A DNA stretch of 39,257 nucleotides from positions 1 to 39,257 of IMG/VR virus record IMGVR_UViG_3300050014_000489; one strand, 5' to 3'. This document shows positions 14,109-21,103 of this stretch, in pieces. This DNA is from a virus. The position numbers were made by a program, and so were the translations under genes. The first letter of the stretch is position 1, and each line of letters opens with the position of its first letter. The notes under the pieces are model-generated. The model was not told where the DNA came from and searched no databases. It saw only the letters and a program-made list of their open reading frames with translations.

Positions 14109-15247
14109 CCGAAGCGTGCGCTCAGATCCTCGCCGCGCAGGCTGGCATACCGCAGCACCATCTTGGTGTCTGACCAACCCATAATCCTGCAAATCTCCAG
14201 CTCGCTGAACATCCAGCCACGCTCGTTGCGCAGCTCGAACCACCTGCAGGTGGCCTCGTGCCGGAGGTCGTGCTCGGTGAAATTCGGCACCGTGGCAAAT
14301 TCAAACAGCGTCTTGAACCGTGCCGACAGCTTGGATGTAGTCTTGGGCCGCTGCTCTTTGGAGCCATCCCAGAATGGAAAGATCAAACCCACTCGACCGG
14401 CGCACCATGCGCGCAAGGGCTCTCGCAGTGACGGCTTGATAGGCACCACACGCGGCTTACTGGCGCCCCTGTGGCCTTTGGACCCTTCAACATTGATGAT
14501 GTTGCGCTGCAGGTCAATCATGTCAGCGCGCAACCGGAACGCCTCGAACAAGCGCAGGCCGGTGTCCACAATCACCGAGTACAGTAAAGTGAATGCGGGG
14601 TCTTCGAGCAGCGCGCGCTCGCGCCCTTCGCGCTTGATGCCAGCCAAGGCTGCGCGGATCCGCAGGTCATCACTGGCGGACAGGCGCTGATCGCGCGCCA
14701 CATCCCGTTTGGCTTCGACCAGCTCGCTGTCGGTCTTGCTGTAGCTACTGTACCCACGCGGCAACAGACGCAAGGGGTTGGCCAGCGGCGTAGCGCCATC
14801 CAGCGTGGTACTGTTGATGTGCCAGTCCAGCACCCGCCCCAGCACGCCGATGCGCTTGCGGATGGTAGAGGGCACCAGGTGCATCTCGGGTGACTTGAGC
14901 CACTTGACGTAGCCCTCGACCCAGCGAAACGTCAGCATCGAGAGACGCAGGCCGACCACCGGCTGGTCTTGGAGCACCACATCGAGCAGCGCATCGTCCG
15001 AGTCGGTCAGCACCGCCGACTGCTGTGTATACGCGCGCACTACCTCCAGCAGCAGAAAATCACCTGGTGTTTGTGTCGGGGTTAGCAACTCTTGCGGCAC
15101 GATGCCACGGGCCAGTAAGGCTTCAAGCTGGGCGCCATAACTACGCGCCTCGATCTCAGTGGGGAATGTGAAGAAAAATGGCTTGGGCAGCAGTGTGTGC
15201 TTGACCCGGAGCTGAAACTTGTCACCGCGCGGTTGGATGCTGGCCAT
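14105..15247 (-). CDS. int: Tyrosine-family site-specific integrase
   Basis: 380 residues. The N-terminal arm-binding domain is short (IQPRGDKFQLRVKH). A core-binding region follows, and the catalytic domain has the Arg I context (VDTGLRLFEAFRLR), Lys in EGSKGHRGASKPRVVP, H-x-x-R (FTEHDLRHEATCRW), and the final IMGWSDTKMVLRYASL with the nucleophile Tyr. ATG 15247 is preferred over the longer ORF because GGGAG lies 8 bases upstream and the domain starts there. It is convergent with the excisionase-like gene and adjacent to a half tRNA-Cys, which identifies the target. It catalyses integration into the host tRNA-Cys gene. Confidence 0.92.
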   Translation of the reverse strand: MASIQPRGDKFQLRVKHTLLPKPFFFTFPTEIEARSYGAQLEALLARGIVPQELLTPTQTPGDFLLLEVVRAYTQQSAVLTDSDDALLDVVLQDQPVVGLRLSMLTFRWVEGYVKWLKSPEMHLVPSTIRKRIGVLGRVLDWHINSTTLDGATPLANPLRLLPRGYSSYSKTDSELVEAKRDVARDQRLSASDDLRIRAALAGIKREGRERALLEDPAFTLLYSVIVDTGLRLFEAFRLRADMIDLQRNIINVEGSKGHRGASKPRVVPIKPSLREPLRAWCAGRVGLIFPFWDGSKEQRPKTTSKLSARFKTLFEFATVPNFTEHDLRHEATCRWFELRNERGWMFSELEICRIMGWSDTKMVLRYASLRGEDLSARFG

Positions 15248-15374
15248 GATGGTCTCCCAAAACAGCGCGCATCTTACTCGACTCGACGGACAAATCGATC
15301 CGTAGGCCGGTAGCATTGCTACCTTTTTGAGGTAGCAGCGAACCGTTTTGAGCCTTTTTGAACCCGTAAACGAA

Positions 15375-15405
15375 AAAGCCCGCTATCTTTTCAGTAGCGG
15401 GCTTT
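15375..15405. terminator. Bidirectional intrinsic terminator
   Basis: Perfect 11-bp stem AAAGCCCGCTA/TAGCGGGCTTT with a 9-base loop. It has A/T runs on both sides, stronger on the minus strand (five T). It separates integrase from the late operon. Confidence 0.85.
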
Positions 15406-15427
15406 GCTTATGCCGTAAGGCTTTGAC

Positions 15428-15473
15428 TGGAGGCGCGACCCAGAGTCGAACTGGGCTAGACGGATTTGCAATC
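15428..15473 (-). other. attP: attP core: 3' half of tRNA-Cys(GCA)
   Basis: The minus strand reads from the anticodon loop (GATTGCAAATCCG) through the T-arm (GTTCGACTC) to the 3' CCA, matching the 3' half of a bacterial tRNA-Cys over 46 bases. The sequence upstream of the anticodon stem does not match any tRNA 5' half, and the anticodon stem cannot form, so it is not a tRNA gene. The segment would restore the 3' end of the host gene after integration. Confidence 0.85.
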
Positions 15474-15581
15474 TATATGCAGCCTTATAAATCAATGACT
15501 TACGAAACTGCTACCGTTTTCGCTACCTACGTAATAGATTTACTCTAATCCGTTGCGTAATTCTAGCATTTGGCACAACGC

Positions 15582-15623
15582 AAAAAAAGCCCGCCAAACC
15601 GCGCAATGCGGCCCGGCGGGCTT
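15582..15623 (-). terminator. Late-operon terminator
   Basis: Stem AAGCCCGCC (15587-15595)/GGCGGGCTT (15615-15623) with an inner stem CCGC/GCGG. On the minus strand it is followed by seven T. It lies just after the last lysis gene. Confidence 0.85.
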
Positions 15624-15689
15624 GATTCTTTACACCTGGTGCAAAGCTGGAAACTTGCGGAAATTGTCGATTTGCATAATTTCGCAAAC

Positions 15690-16208
15690 TTAGGGCGATT
15701 GCCGAACATCCTCAATGTCCAGAATCTGATTCACCTGGCTGCTCACTTCGGCATAGCGAGCCCGGCAGACGGCAATGGCACCGGCAACGTCGCGCTCGGT
15801 TGCAAACCGGAGGCCTCTACCAGCGGTAACGGTTGCGGCCGGACCCTCAGATTCGCCGGCAGCGGCTGGCACTGGCTGGTCACTGATGTTGTTGAGCATG
15901 CTGACAGTCCCAGCGCCAAGGCACTCACGGCCAGAAAGTTTTGCAATGTATGCACGGGAATCTCCTAATTTTTGATTGATCACGGCTAAAGCGGCCGCAT
16001 GGGCGGTGGCGGCTTGGTCGCCGGCCAGTCGTTGTCGTTCGGCGTCGATGTCTCGCGCCTTGATTTCAGCCAGTTTGGCGGCATCCCAACTGGCTTGCAC
16101 CTCTATCATCCCGCTGGTGTAGCCGTCATGGTGGATCCACCAGATGCCGCCAGACAGCGCGCAGGCCAGTGCCAACCCAACCCACACGCGCCAGCTCAGC
16201 AGGTCCAT
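15690..16208 (-). CDS. Rz-like inner-membrane spanin
   Basis: 172 residues: an N-terminal signal-anchor (WRVWVGLALACALSGGIWWIH, residues about 6-26), then a long periplasmic helical stretch (WDAAKLAEIKARDIDAERQRLAGDQAATAHAAAL), and a C-terminus ending DIEDVRQSP. This is the i-spanin architecture: with an outer-membrane lipoprotein it fuses the membranes at lysis. The o-spanin is encoded inside this gene in another frame. ATG 16208 overlaps the endolysin stop (TGATG). Confidence 0.85.
   Translation of the reverse strand: MDLLSWRVWVGLALACALSGGIWWIHHDGYTSGMIEVQASWDAAKLAEIKARDIDAERQRLAGDQAATAHAAALAVINQKLGDSRAYIAKLSGRECLGAGTVSMLNNISDQPVPAAAGESEGPAATVTAGRGLRFATERDVAGAIAVCRARYAEVSSQVNQILDIEDVRQSP
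15743..15955 (-). CDS. Rz1-like o-spanin lipoprotein nested in Rz
   Basis: 70 residues in a different frame, wholly inside the Rz gene. It starts at GTG 15955 with AGGAG 7 bases upstream. The signal peptide (LQNFLAVSALALGLSAC) ends in a lipobox L-S-A-C with the lipidated Cys at about residue 20. The mature part is short and Pro-rich (QPLPANLRVRPQPLPLVEAS), as expected of Rz1. Complete nesting as in lambda Rz/Rz1. Confidence 0.85.
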   Translation of the reverse strand: MHTLQNFLAVSALALGLSACSTTSVTSQCQPLPANLRVRPQPLPLVEASGLQPSATLPVPLPSAGLAMPK

Positions 16209-16735
16209 CACGCCAACACCTCTTGCGCTGCCGTATACAACGCGAGCCGGTCAGCCATGCCATTGGTGCCGCCGTTGATGCGCAGAGTAATCCTCGTAAA
16301 GTCACCGGTGTCTGCCATCTCATTCAGGCCGTGAGCCCGCCAGAACCAGGCGGCAGAGCGGGTGGCCAGCTCAGGCTCAGCCAGGCGTAAGGGCTCGGCA
16401 ATCAGATCTACGCCCAGCGCCGCGCCGGTGGCTGCGTAGTTGGCCCGGCCGGTCGTTTGGATCAGACCCCGGCCCTTGAATTTGTAGCCGTCGCCCGCCT
16501 GCGTGTTGCCCAGATCCGCGCGGCCCTCGTAATGCGACTGGGCAATCGTGGGGCCCCAAATCTCGGTGCACCAGTGCAGGCCACCGGATTCGTGGCCGAT
16601 TTGCGCTAAGAACGCAGCCTGGCGTGCCGGCGTATTGATTTCGAACTCATCCATCGCCGCTTCGACGAAGGGAAAAAACTCAGTCGCCCGGTCAATCCGG
16701 GCGCCGGTGGCGCGGGAAAGGTCTTGTGGTGTCAT
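16208..16735 (-). CDS. Endolysin, glycoside hydrolase 19 type
   Basis: 175 residues from ATG 16735 (AAGGA 7 bases upstream; a longer frame to 16762 is unsupported). The chitinase-class-I-like fold is shown by FLAQIGHESGGLHWCTEIWG with the catalytic-type Glu in H-E-S, then GRADLGNTQAGDGYKFKGRGLIQTTGRANY and INGGTNGMADR. These enzymes cleave peptidoglycan glycan strands. No signal peptide, so it depends on the upstream holin(s). It is coupled to Rz. Confidence 0.9.
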   Translation of the reverse strand: MTPQDLSRATGARIDRATEFFPFVEAAMDEFEINTPARQAAFLAQIGHESGGLHWCTEIWGPTIAQSHYEGRADLGNTQAGDGYKFKGRGLIQTTGRANYAATGAALGVDLIAEPLRLAEPELATRSAAWFWRAHGLNEMADTGDFTRITLRINGGTNGMADRLALYTAAQEVLA

Positions 16736-16763
16736 GGTAAATCCTTGGTAAACGATGGGCAAT

Positions 16764-16787
16764 AAAAAACCCGCTCAGAGGCGGGTT
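16764..16787 (-). terminator. Intrinsic terminator between holin and endolysin genes
   Basis: Stem AACCCGC/GCGGGTT with six T following on the minus strand. Internal to the late operon. Confidence 0.8.
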
Positions 16788-16814
16788 GCTGGTAAATACT
16801 TGGAACATGGGCCA

Positions 16815-17177
16815 TTACGGGTTGTCCCCTGCCCTGCGGTTTTTGTACATAGAACATCCTTCTTTCAGTCGGGTCCGGACAATCAGGATGGCAAAGCCCG
16901 CCAGCACCGCGATCTCGGCCAGCGTGGGGCGCTCCAGGCGCATCAATATGGTTGGGATGCTGTGCACACCCAAAGCCAGCAGCACTGGTGTGGCTACAGC
17001 ACCGCCGCCACCCAGGGCCAGCAGCGACCAACCCAGCGCCTTGACTGACTGCACTAGGCGCTCGCAGGCAGTGAGCCCGGCCGCCAGTGGACCGGTGCGC
17101 TCCAATTTATTGAGCGCTTCGGCCAGCACAATCAGGCCGGCGACCCAGTGCAAGGTTTGAATCAGCGCGGCGCTCAT
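16815..17177 (-). CDS. Holin-like membrane protein
   Basis: 120 residues with three hydrophobic segments: residues about 8-23 (LHWVAGLIVLAEAL), 48-75 (LGWSLLALGGGGAVATPVLLALGV), and 88-104 (IAVLAGFAILIV), and a basic C-terminus (RTRLKEG...KNRRAGDN). It lies between another membrane protein and the endolysin, the holin/antiholin position. Its start overlaps the previous stop. Whether it is the holin or the accessory partner cannot be told. Confidence 0.7.
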   Translation of the reverse strand: MSAALIQTLHWVAGLIVLAEALNKLERTGPLAAGLTACERLVQSVKALGWSLLALGGGGAVATPVLLALGVHSIPTILMRLERPTLAEIAVLAGFAILIVRTRLKEGCSMYKNRRAGDNP

Positions 17178-17578
17178 GTCGGCGCTCCCGGCTGCGGTTG
17201 TGGGCCCCGAATCCGAAGGATGGCCGACATGAGCACTTGCTGAGCACCACCGCCCACAGCAAAAGCCACGCCGATTACCAGCGGCTCCGGCAGATTGGCC
17301 ATCAGTAAAACTAGCGGCGTGAGGTAGCCCGCTGTCAAGCTGGATGCCACAGCGACAAACATGCGGCGTAGCGTCGTCCGGATCAGCTCGCGCCAGGTGT
17401 CCCCGGTGGATGGCACGCTGTTAAGCAGGATGATCGCAACGAGTGATCCGAAGAAGCCAGCAATCAGCAGATCAACGCGTAAGCCCAGCGGGATGCCGAG
17501 GACGGTGAGTACCGGAAGAGATACGCTGGTCGCTACAAAAGTAGCGGCGGCCAGCGCAGTGGAGGTAGGCTCAGCCAT
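17174..17578 (-). CDS. Phage holin
   Basis: 134 residues with several membrane segments: VATSVSLPVLTVLGIPL, LLIAGFFGSLVAIILL, MFVAVASSLTAGYLTPLVLLMA, and EPLVIGVAFAVGGGAQQVL. An RELIRTTLRRM loop lies between them, and the Pro-rich C-terminus is cytoplasmic. The layout matches phage holins of the lambda-holin-superfamily type seen in betaproteobacterial prophages. It is first of the lysis cassette, directly downstream of the DGR-B RT. Confidence 0.75.
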   Translation of the reverse strand: MAEPTSTALAAATFVATSVSLPVLTVLGIPLGLRVDLLIAGFFGSLVAIILLNSVPSTGDTWRELIRTTLRRMFVAVASSLTAGYLTPLVLLMANLPEPLVIGVAFAVGGGAQQVLMSAILRIRGPQPQPGAPT

Positions 17579-17617
17579 GACGATGCCCCTCGCCAGCTTG
17601 AATGTGTTTGAGTGCAG

Positions 17618-18649
17618 TCAATTTAAATCTCCGTTGGTGGTTTTGAAAACTTGGTACAGCTCGTTACGCAGCCGCCAGGTGTCAGCGTGCTTTGCATGAG
17701 CGGTGAATGACTTGACCCGGGATGTGACGTCCGTCAAAGTTGCCTCGCCCGCATCAATCTTTTTGCGCAGGTGTCGAATGTCACGCCGGAACATCACAAT
17801 GGCCCGGCGTCTCAGCAGCTTGTGCGTGGGCCAGATCCGGTAGCCCAGCATGTTGATGCCCTGGCTGGCGCGGTGCACGCTCCATTTTGAAAACCACAGG
17901 CCATGCTGTGCAGCGCGGGCCTCGAGCTGGTCGACAAACCATTGCGCCTCCGACTGGCTGGAAAAGATGGCCACGCAGTCATCCATGTAGCGCAGGTAGC
18001 GCTTTACCTTCAACTCACGTTTGATCCATTGGTCCAGCTCATTGCCAAGCAAGTTGGCCAGCCACTGACTTGTGAGGTTTCCGACCGGGATGCCAACGTC
18101 GCCCGGGGTGCTGTCAATGATGGTGTCAAGCACCTGCAGCGTGAGCGGGCAGGCGATCTTGCGCCGGTAGATGCGCTTGAGGTCGGCATGGAGGATGTTT
18201 TTGAAGTAACCTGAAAAATCAGTTTTACCGATCCACATCTCTTCCAGCGGCTGATTCTTGGACATATTGCGAACCCAGCGCTGCAGGCGCGCAACGCCCG
18301 TGTGCACACCCCGGCCCGGCCTGCAGGCGAAAGTGTCTTCGATCATGCAAGCATCCCAAATGGGCTCCAGGATGTTGAGCACGGCGTGCTGCACCACCCG
18401 GTCGCCAAAGGGCGCTGCCAATATCTGCCGGCGCTTGGGTTCAAACACCACAAAGCTGCGGTAGGTGCCCATTTGGTAGCTGCCAGCCAGCAGATGGTGC
18501 TGAATGTTGCCCAGGTGCAGCCACAGGTCACCGGCAAAGGCTTGCACCTCGGCGCGATCGCGCTTGCCGGCCCGGGCGCGCTGGTGCGCCAGCAGCAGAT
18601 TGTCCCAATCTGCAATTTGTTCAATTAAGTTATCGTGTTTTTTTGCCAT
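17618..18649 (-). CDS. brt: DGR-B reverse transcriptase (BPP-1 Brt type)
   Basis: 343 residues from ATG 18649 (MAKKHDNLIEQIADWDNLL), the N-terminus typical of Brt-like RTs. RT motifs: RQILAAPFGDRVVQHAVLN, FACRPGRGVHTG, GKTDFSGYFKNI (motif A), GIPVGNLTSQWLAN (DGR-specific G-N-x-x-S-Q), RYLRYMDDCVAIF (YMDD at 17978-17989), and GINMLGYRIWPTHKLLRR, a segment I recognise from BPP-1 Brt. The frame is open upstream through TR-B to GTG 18937, but that part encodes the TR and a spacer and is probably not translated. The RT copies TR RNA with adenine errors together with Avd. Confidence 0.92.
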   Translation of the reverse strand: MAKKHDNLIEQIADWDNLLLAHQRARAGKRDRAEVQAFAGDLWLHLGNIQHHLLAGSYQMGTYRSFVVFEPKRRQILAAPFGDRVVQHAVLNILEPIWDACMIEDTFACRPGRGVHTGVARLQRWVRNMSKNQPLEEMWIGKTDFSGYFKNILHADLKRIYRRKIACPLTLQVLDTIIDSTPGDVGIPVGNLTSQWLANLLGNELDQWIKRELKVKRYLRYMDDCVAIFSSQSEAQWFVDQLEARAAQHGLWFSKWSVHRASQGINMLGYRIWPTHKLLRRRAIVMFRRDIRHLRKKIDAGEATLTDVTSRVKSFTAHAKHADTWRLRNELYQVFKTTNGDLN

Positions 18650-18799
18650 AAGAGGTGGCGGTGTGCGGCTTGGTATCGCGACACGCCGCCATTTTTTGAT
18701 ATTCGACCTTGCGGCCGGGATAGAGCGGCTGATCCATTGGGATGCAAGGCGCCAGGGACTGCGCCCCGGCGTCACTTTCAAAATTTGCACCATAGTTGC

Positions 18800-18947
18800 A
18801 TCACTGACACCGCGAGTCGTCACATTGCCATTCGCATTCCAAGCATTGGCATTCGTATTCAGAGTGCGAGAGCCCGCGTGGACCCCCTCATTCCAATTGC
18901 CACCGGCGATGGCGTAATGCCAGGCAACGTGGTTCACCTGGCCTCGA
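18800..18947 (-). repeat. DGR-B template repeat TR-B
   Basis: 148 bp aligned without gaps to VR-B at constant offset 607. It encodes (in VR phase) N-H-V-A-W-H-Y-A-I-A-G-G-N-W-N-E-G and later N-T-N-A-N-A-W-N-A-N-G-N, with Asn codons AAC/AAT at the variable positions. About 150 bp of noncoding spacer separate it from the RT start. Confidence 0.95.
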
Positions 18948-18978
18948 AGTCGAAACCCGCCCCAACCTATCGCGGCAA

Positions 18979-19401
18979 TTACTTGCCGGAATCTTTCATG
19001 CTCTTGCGCCAGTGGTGGGCCATGGCGCCGATCTGACGCAAGGTCCCGCCACGGGGAAAGGCTTCACCCGGTGCGCACATGATGTGCCCAACAAAGCGGG
19101 GCGCGATGAGCTTGCGCTCGGCCCCGATTCGCAGCAACGCATTAAGCACCTCAAGGTGATCCACAAAGGCAAAAACCTTTGTTTTAGTGCCTGAGTTGGC
19201 CGCCTGCACTACCAACTCGGGCAACGCAAACAGCGCGCCCTCCAGTCGCGCGCCATAGCGATACCGGTGGCAGCGTGGGATCTTGTCAAGCACCGGCATG
19301 GCAGAAACGATGAGCTGCTCAGCCAACTCCAATAGTCGCAACCGTGGCACACCGTCTGCCCAGCCACTGCCGTGGCTAGGTTGAGAAGCTTCAAGGCTCA
19401 T
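18979..19401 (-). CDS. avd: DGR-B accessory variability determinant (Avd)
   Basis: 140 residues. After a short flexible N-terminus it is a helical bundle: RLLELAEQLIVSAMPVLDKI, GARLEGALFALPELVVQAAN, VFAFVDHLEVLNALLRIGAE, and LRQIGAMAHHWRKSMKDSGK, with the segment KIPRCHRYRYG found in Avd/bAvd relatives. Avd binds the RT and template RNA and is required for mutagenic cDNA synthesis in BPP-1. Its ATG overlaps the stop of the target gene (ATGA at 19398-19401). TR-B starts 31 bases after its stop. Confidence 0.88.
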   Translation of the reverse strand: MSLEASQPSHGSGWADGVPRLRLLELAEQLIVSAMPVLDKIPRCHRYRYGARLEGALFALPELVVQAANSGTKTKVFAFVDHLEVLNALLRIGAERKLIAPRFVGHIMCAPGEAFPRGGTLRQIGAMAHHWRKSMKDSGK

Positions 19402-20453
19402 AGGGAATCACTGACACCGCGAGTCGTCACACTGCCAGTCGCACCCCAAGCAGTGGCAGCCGTATACAGAGTGCGAGAGCCCGCGTGGACCCCCTCACCC
19501 CAATTGCCACCGGCGAGGGCGTAATGCCAGGCAACGTGGTACACCTGGCCTCGATTCTGGGCGGCATCCTGGCCGGTATTGACGACTGTGGCGTCCCAGG
19601 CGTAGGAATTGGTGCTGTTGCCGATGTCAAAGTGGCCAGCAATACGCTCATACAAATTGCCCACAGTGTCCACAAAGTTGGCGCACGATACCGACTTGGC
19701 CACCGCGCCCGTGTTGCACGGCCCGGTGTTGGTGGTCATGGTCCAGGCGGTGTCGTTTGTGGTGTCAACCCCTTGGGGCGCGCCGTAGGCCATCATCAGC
19801 CACTCTTCGAAGGTCGGTTCGCGCATTCCGGCAGCGTGGATACCGCGGTGTGTGTCCAATTCGTTGTAGCCACCAGTGGAGCGCACCGGTGACACGTTGT
19901 AGCGGCTGCCAAACACCACGCTGGGCCAGGTGCCGGATATGACACTGGGGTGGTAAATCATCCCCCACAGTCCCCGCTTGATTTCAGCCATGCCTTCAGG
20001 GCTGGCAAATGGCCGGTGGCCAAGGTCCCACACACTATTTGGCACGATACCGACCGTCGGCGCATAGGCGACCACAAAGGCCTGAGCGATGGGGCGCGTG
20101 CGGCCGACGTGAAAGCCACTGATTTTTCGGCTGTTGGAAGATGTGTAGCCAGTGGGCGCAGTCGCGTTTTTGCTGCATACGATCTTGGCATAACCAGTTG
20201 ACTGTTGCACGGCGTACAGGTAGATGTCGTCGCCGAGAGTGATGACAGAAAAACTGGCATCGTTGTTGCCAGCGAGGTACGGGTTGAACCCCAATACCGC
20301 CGCCAGCAGGTAGCCCTTGCTGTTGCCGCCGATGTTGACCATGCCGGCGGGGATGTCAATCAGATCGCCGCCGCTGTTTTTAACAAAATCGCCCTGGAAG
20401 CTGAAGAAGCCAGCCGCTTGGGCTGGCACTATTAGGATGTCGCCTGATGCCAT
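19398..20453 (-). CDS. mtd: Major-tropism-determinant-like receptor-binding protein (DGR-B target)
   Basis: 351 residues. The N-terminal about 110 residues are beta-rich (ILIVPAQAAGFFSFQ; LIDIPAGMVNI). The rest is a C-type-lectin domain of the Mtd/FGE kind: DLGHRPFASPEGM, GIHAAGMREPTFEEWLMMAYG, FVDTVGNLYERI, then the variable C-terminus GGNWGEGVHAGSRTLY...TTRGVSDSL. Length and layout resemble BPP-1 Mtd (381 residues). In the virion it would sit at the tail-fibre tip and bind the host receptor. It starts by overlap with the preceding fibre-associated gene and is followed by Avd, TR and RT. Confidence 0.88.
   Translation of the reverse strand: MASGDILIVPAQAAGFFSFQGDFVKNSGGDLIDIPAGMVNIGGNSKGYLLAAVLGFNPYLAGNNDASFSVITLGDDIYLYAVQQSTGYAKIVCSKNATAPTGYTSSNSRKISGFHVGRTRPIAQAFVVAYAPTVGIVPNSVWDLGHRPFASPEGMAEIKRGLWGMIYHPSVISGTWPSVVFGSRYNVSPVRSTGGYNELDTHRGIHAAGMREPTFEEWLMMAYGAPQGVDTTNDTAWTMTTNTGPCNTGAVAKSVSCANFVDTVGNLYERIAGHFDIGNSTNSYAWDATVVNTGQDAAQNRGQVYHVAWHYALAGGNWGEGVHAGSRTLYTAATAWGATGSVTTRGVSDSL
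19407..19554 (-). repeat. DGR-B variable repeat VR-B
   Basis: 148 bp, 12 mismatches to TR-B, every one at a template adenine. Changed codons give N to Y, I to L, N to G, N to Y, N to A, N to T, N to G, N to T, N to S. The 3' 24 bp (GACGACTCGCGGTGTCAGTGA region) are identical in TR and VR and end just before the target stop. Confidence 0.95.
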
Positions 20454-20782
20454 TATTGGGCTCCCAGTTCGGTAACGATAGATTGCACTTCGGCCAGGGT
20501 GTAGCCCAGGTCAAAGAGGCGGGCTTGCGGGTCAACAGCCAGCCGCAGTTGCTGGCGTGTTGGGTTTTGCTCTGTGGCCTCAACCACGCAATACGCAGGC
20601 ATAGGGCCGCTGGGTTGCTCGGCTGCGGCCAGTGTTTTGTCGAAGATGTAGTGCTGGGCAGATTCGGCCAGGCCGGCAAAGTGGTTTGCAACAGTTTGGG
20701 CCGAGGCTTCGCCGGCGCGGGCTAGGGCGAGCGCGGAGTCAAAGTCTTCGCGGGTTTGGAGGATTTTGGGGATGCCTTGCAT
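20453..20782 (-). CDS. Tail-fibre-associated protein
   Basis: 109 residues from ATG 20782, with AAGGA 6 bases upstream (a longer frame to 20854 lacks support). It is mostly helical with an acidic surface (IPKILQTREDFDSALALARAG; LFDLGYTLAEVQSIVTELG). It lies between the short fibre base protein and the Mtd-like gene, so a fibre assembly or attachment role is likely. No family is recognised with confidence. Its stop overlaps the Mtd-like start. Confidence 0.6.
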   Translation of the reverse strand: MQGIPKILQTREDFDSALALARAGEASAQTVANHFAGLAESAQHYIFDKTLAAAEQPSGPMPAYCVVEATEQNPTRQQLRLAVDPQARLFDLGYTLAEVQSIVTELGAQ

Positions 20783-20792
20783 GGTGGGTCCT

Positions 20793-21092
20793 TTAGATTT
20801 CAATGAGGCAGGCGCAACCGGAAGTGGCTGCGCCTCTGTAGCGAGTAGTCGCATCAGTCGCTTGTGTAGAGATGGCTTTAGCCAGCTGAGTCAGATTCGT
20901 CTGATCGGGTGTTAGTCCGTTTTCAACAATAGCCGTCCGCATCTCTTCGGTCATCATGTGATACCACCACGGTCCCGGTTTAGTGGCTGGTGTTCCGGTG
21001 CCGGGATTACCCGGGGTTGTGTACCCAATCGACGGGGCGACGGGCGCGGTAGGTGGTGTACCCGACGCGCCGGATGAAAATGCACGATCCAT
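20793..21092 (-). CDS. Short tail-fibre base protein
   Basis: 99 residues from ATG 21092, AGGAG 8 bases upstream. The N-terminus MDRAFSSGASG followed by a Pro/Thr-rich segment (PPTAPVAPSIGYTTPGNPGT) and KPGPWWYHMMTEEMRTAI is a common N-terminal pattern of tail-fibre proteins in betaproteobacterial Mu-like tails. Here only this base domain is present, the receptor-binding domain being a separate gene. It probably joins fibre to baseplate (inference). Confidence 0.7.
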   Translation of the reverse strand: MDRAFSSGASGTPPTAPVAPSIGYTTPGNPGTGTPATKPGPWWYHMMTEEMRTAIVENGLTPDQTNLTQLAKAISTQATDATTRYRGAATSGCACLIEI

Positions 21093-21103
21093 ATCTATCT
21101 CTC

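Larger units (their letters stand above)
15309..15527. promoter_or_regulatory. Candidate integrase arm-type sites around attP
   Basis: Five copies of GCTACC in either orientation flank the core: 15309-15314 (rev), 15318-15323, 15331-15336 (rev), 15510-15515, 15522-15527. Four share the heptamer TGCTACC. Two form an inverted pair with a 7-base loop. Number and distribution on both sides of the core fit arm sites; this is inference. Confidence 0.5.

Noticed and set aside
15420-15500. A tRNA-Cys gene
   Set aside because: Only the 3' half matches; the acceptor 5' strand, D-arm and one side of the anticodon stem are absent, so it cannot fold as a tRNA.
15348-15548. 66-codon ORF over the att region
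   Set aside because: It runs through a terminator hairpin and the tRNA half, has no ribosome site and no protein-like composition.
18650-18937. N-terminal part of RT-B as protein
   Set aside because: It encodes TR-B and a spacer; the Brt-like N-terminus starts at 18649.
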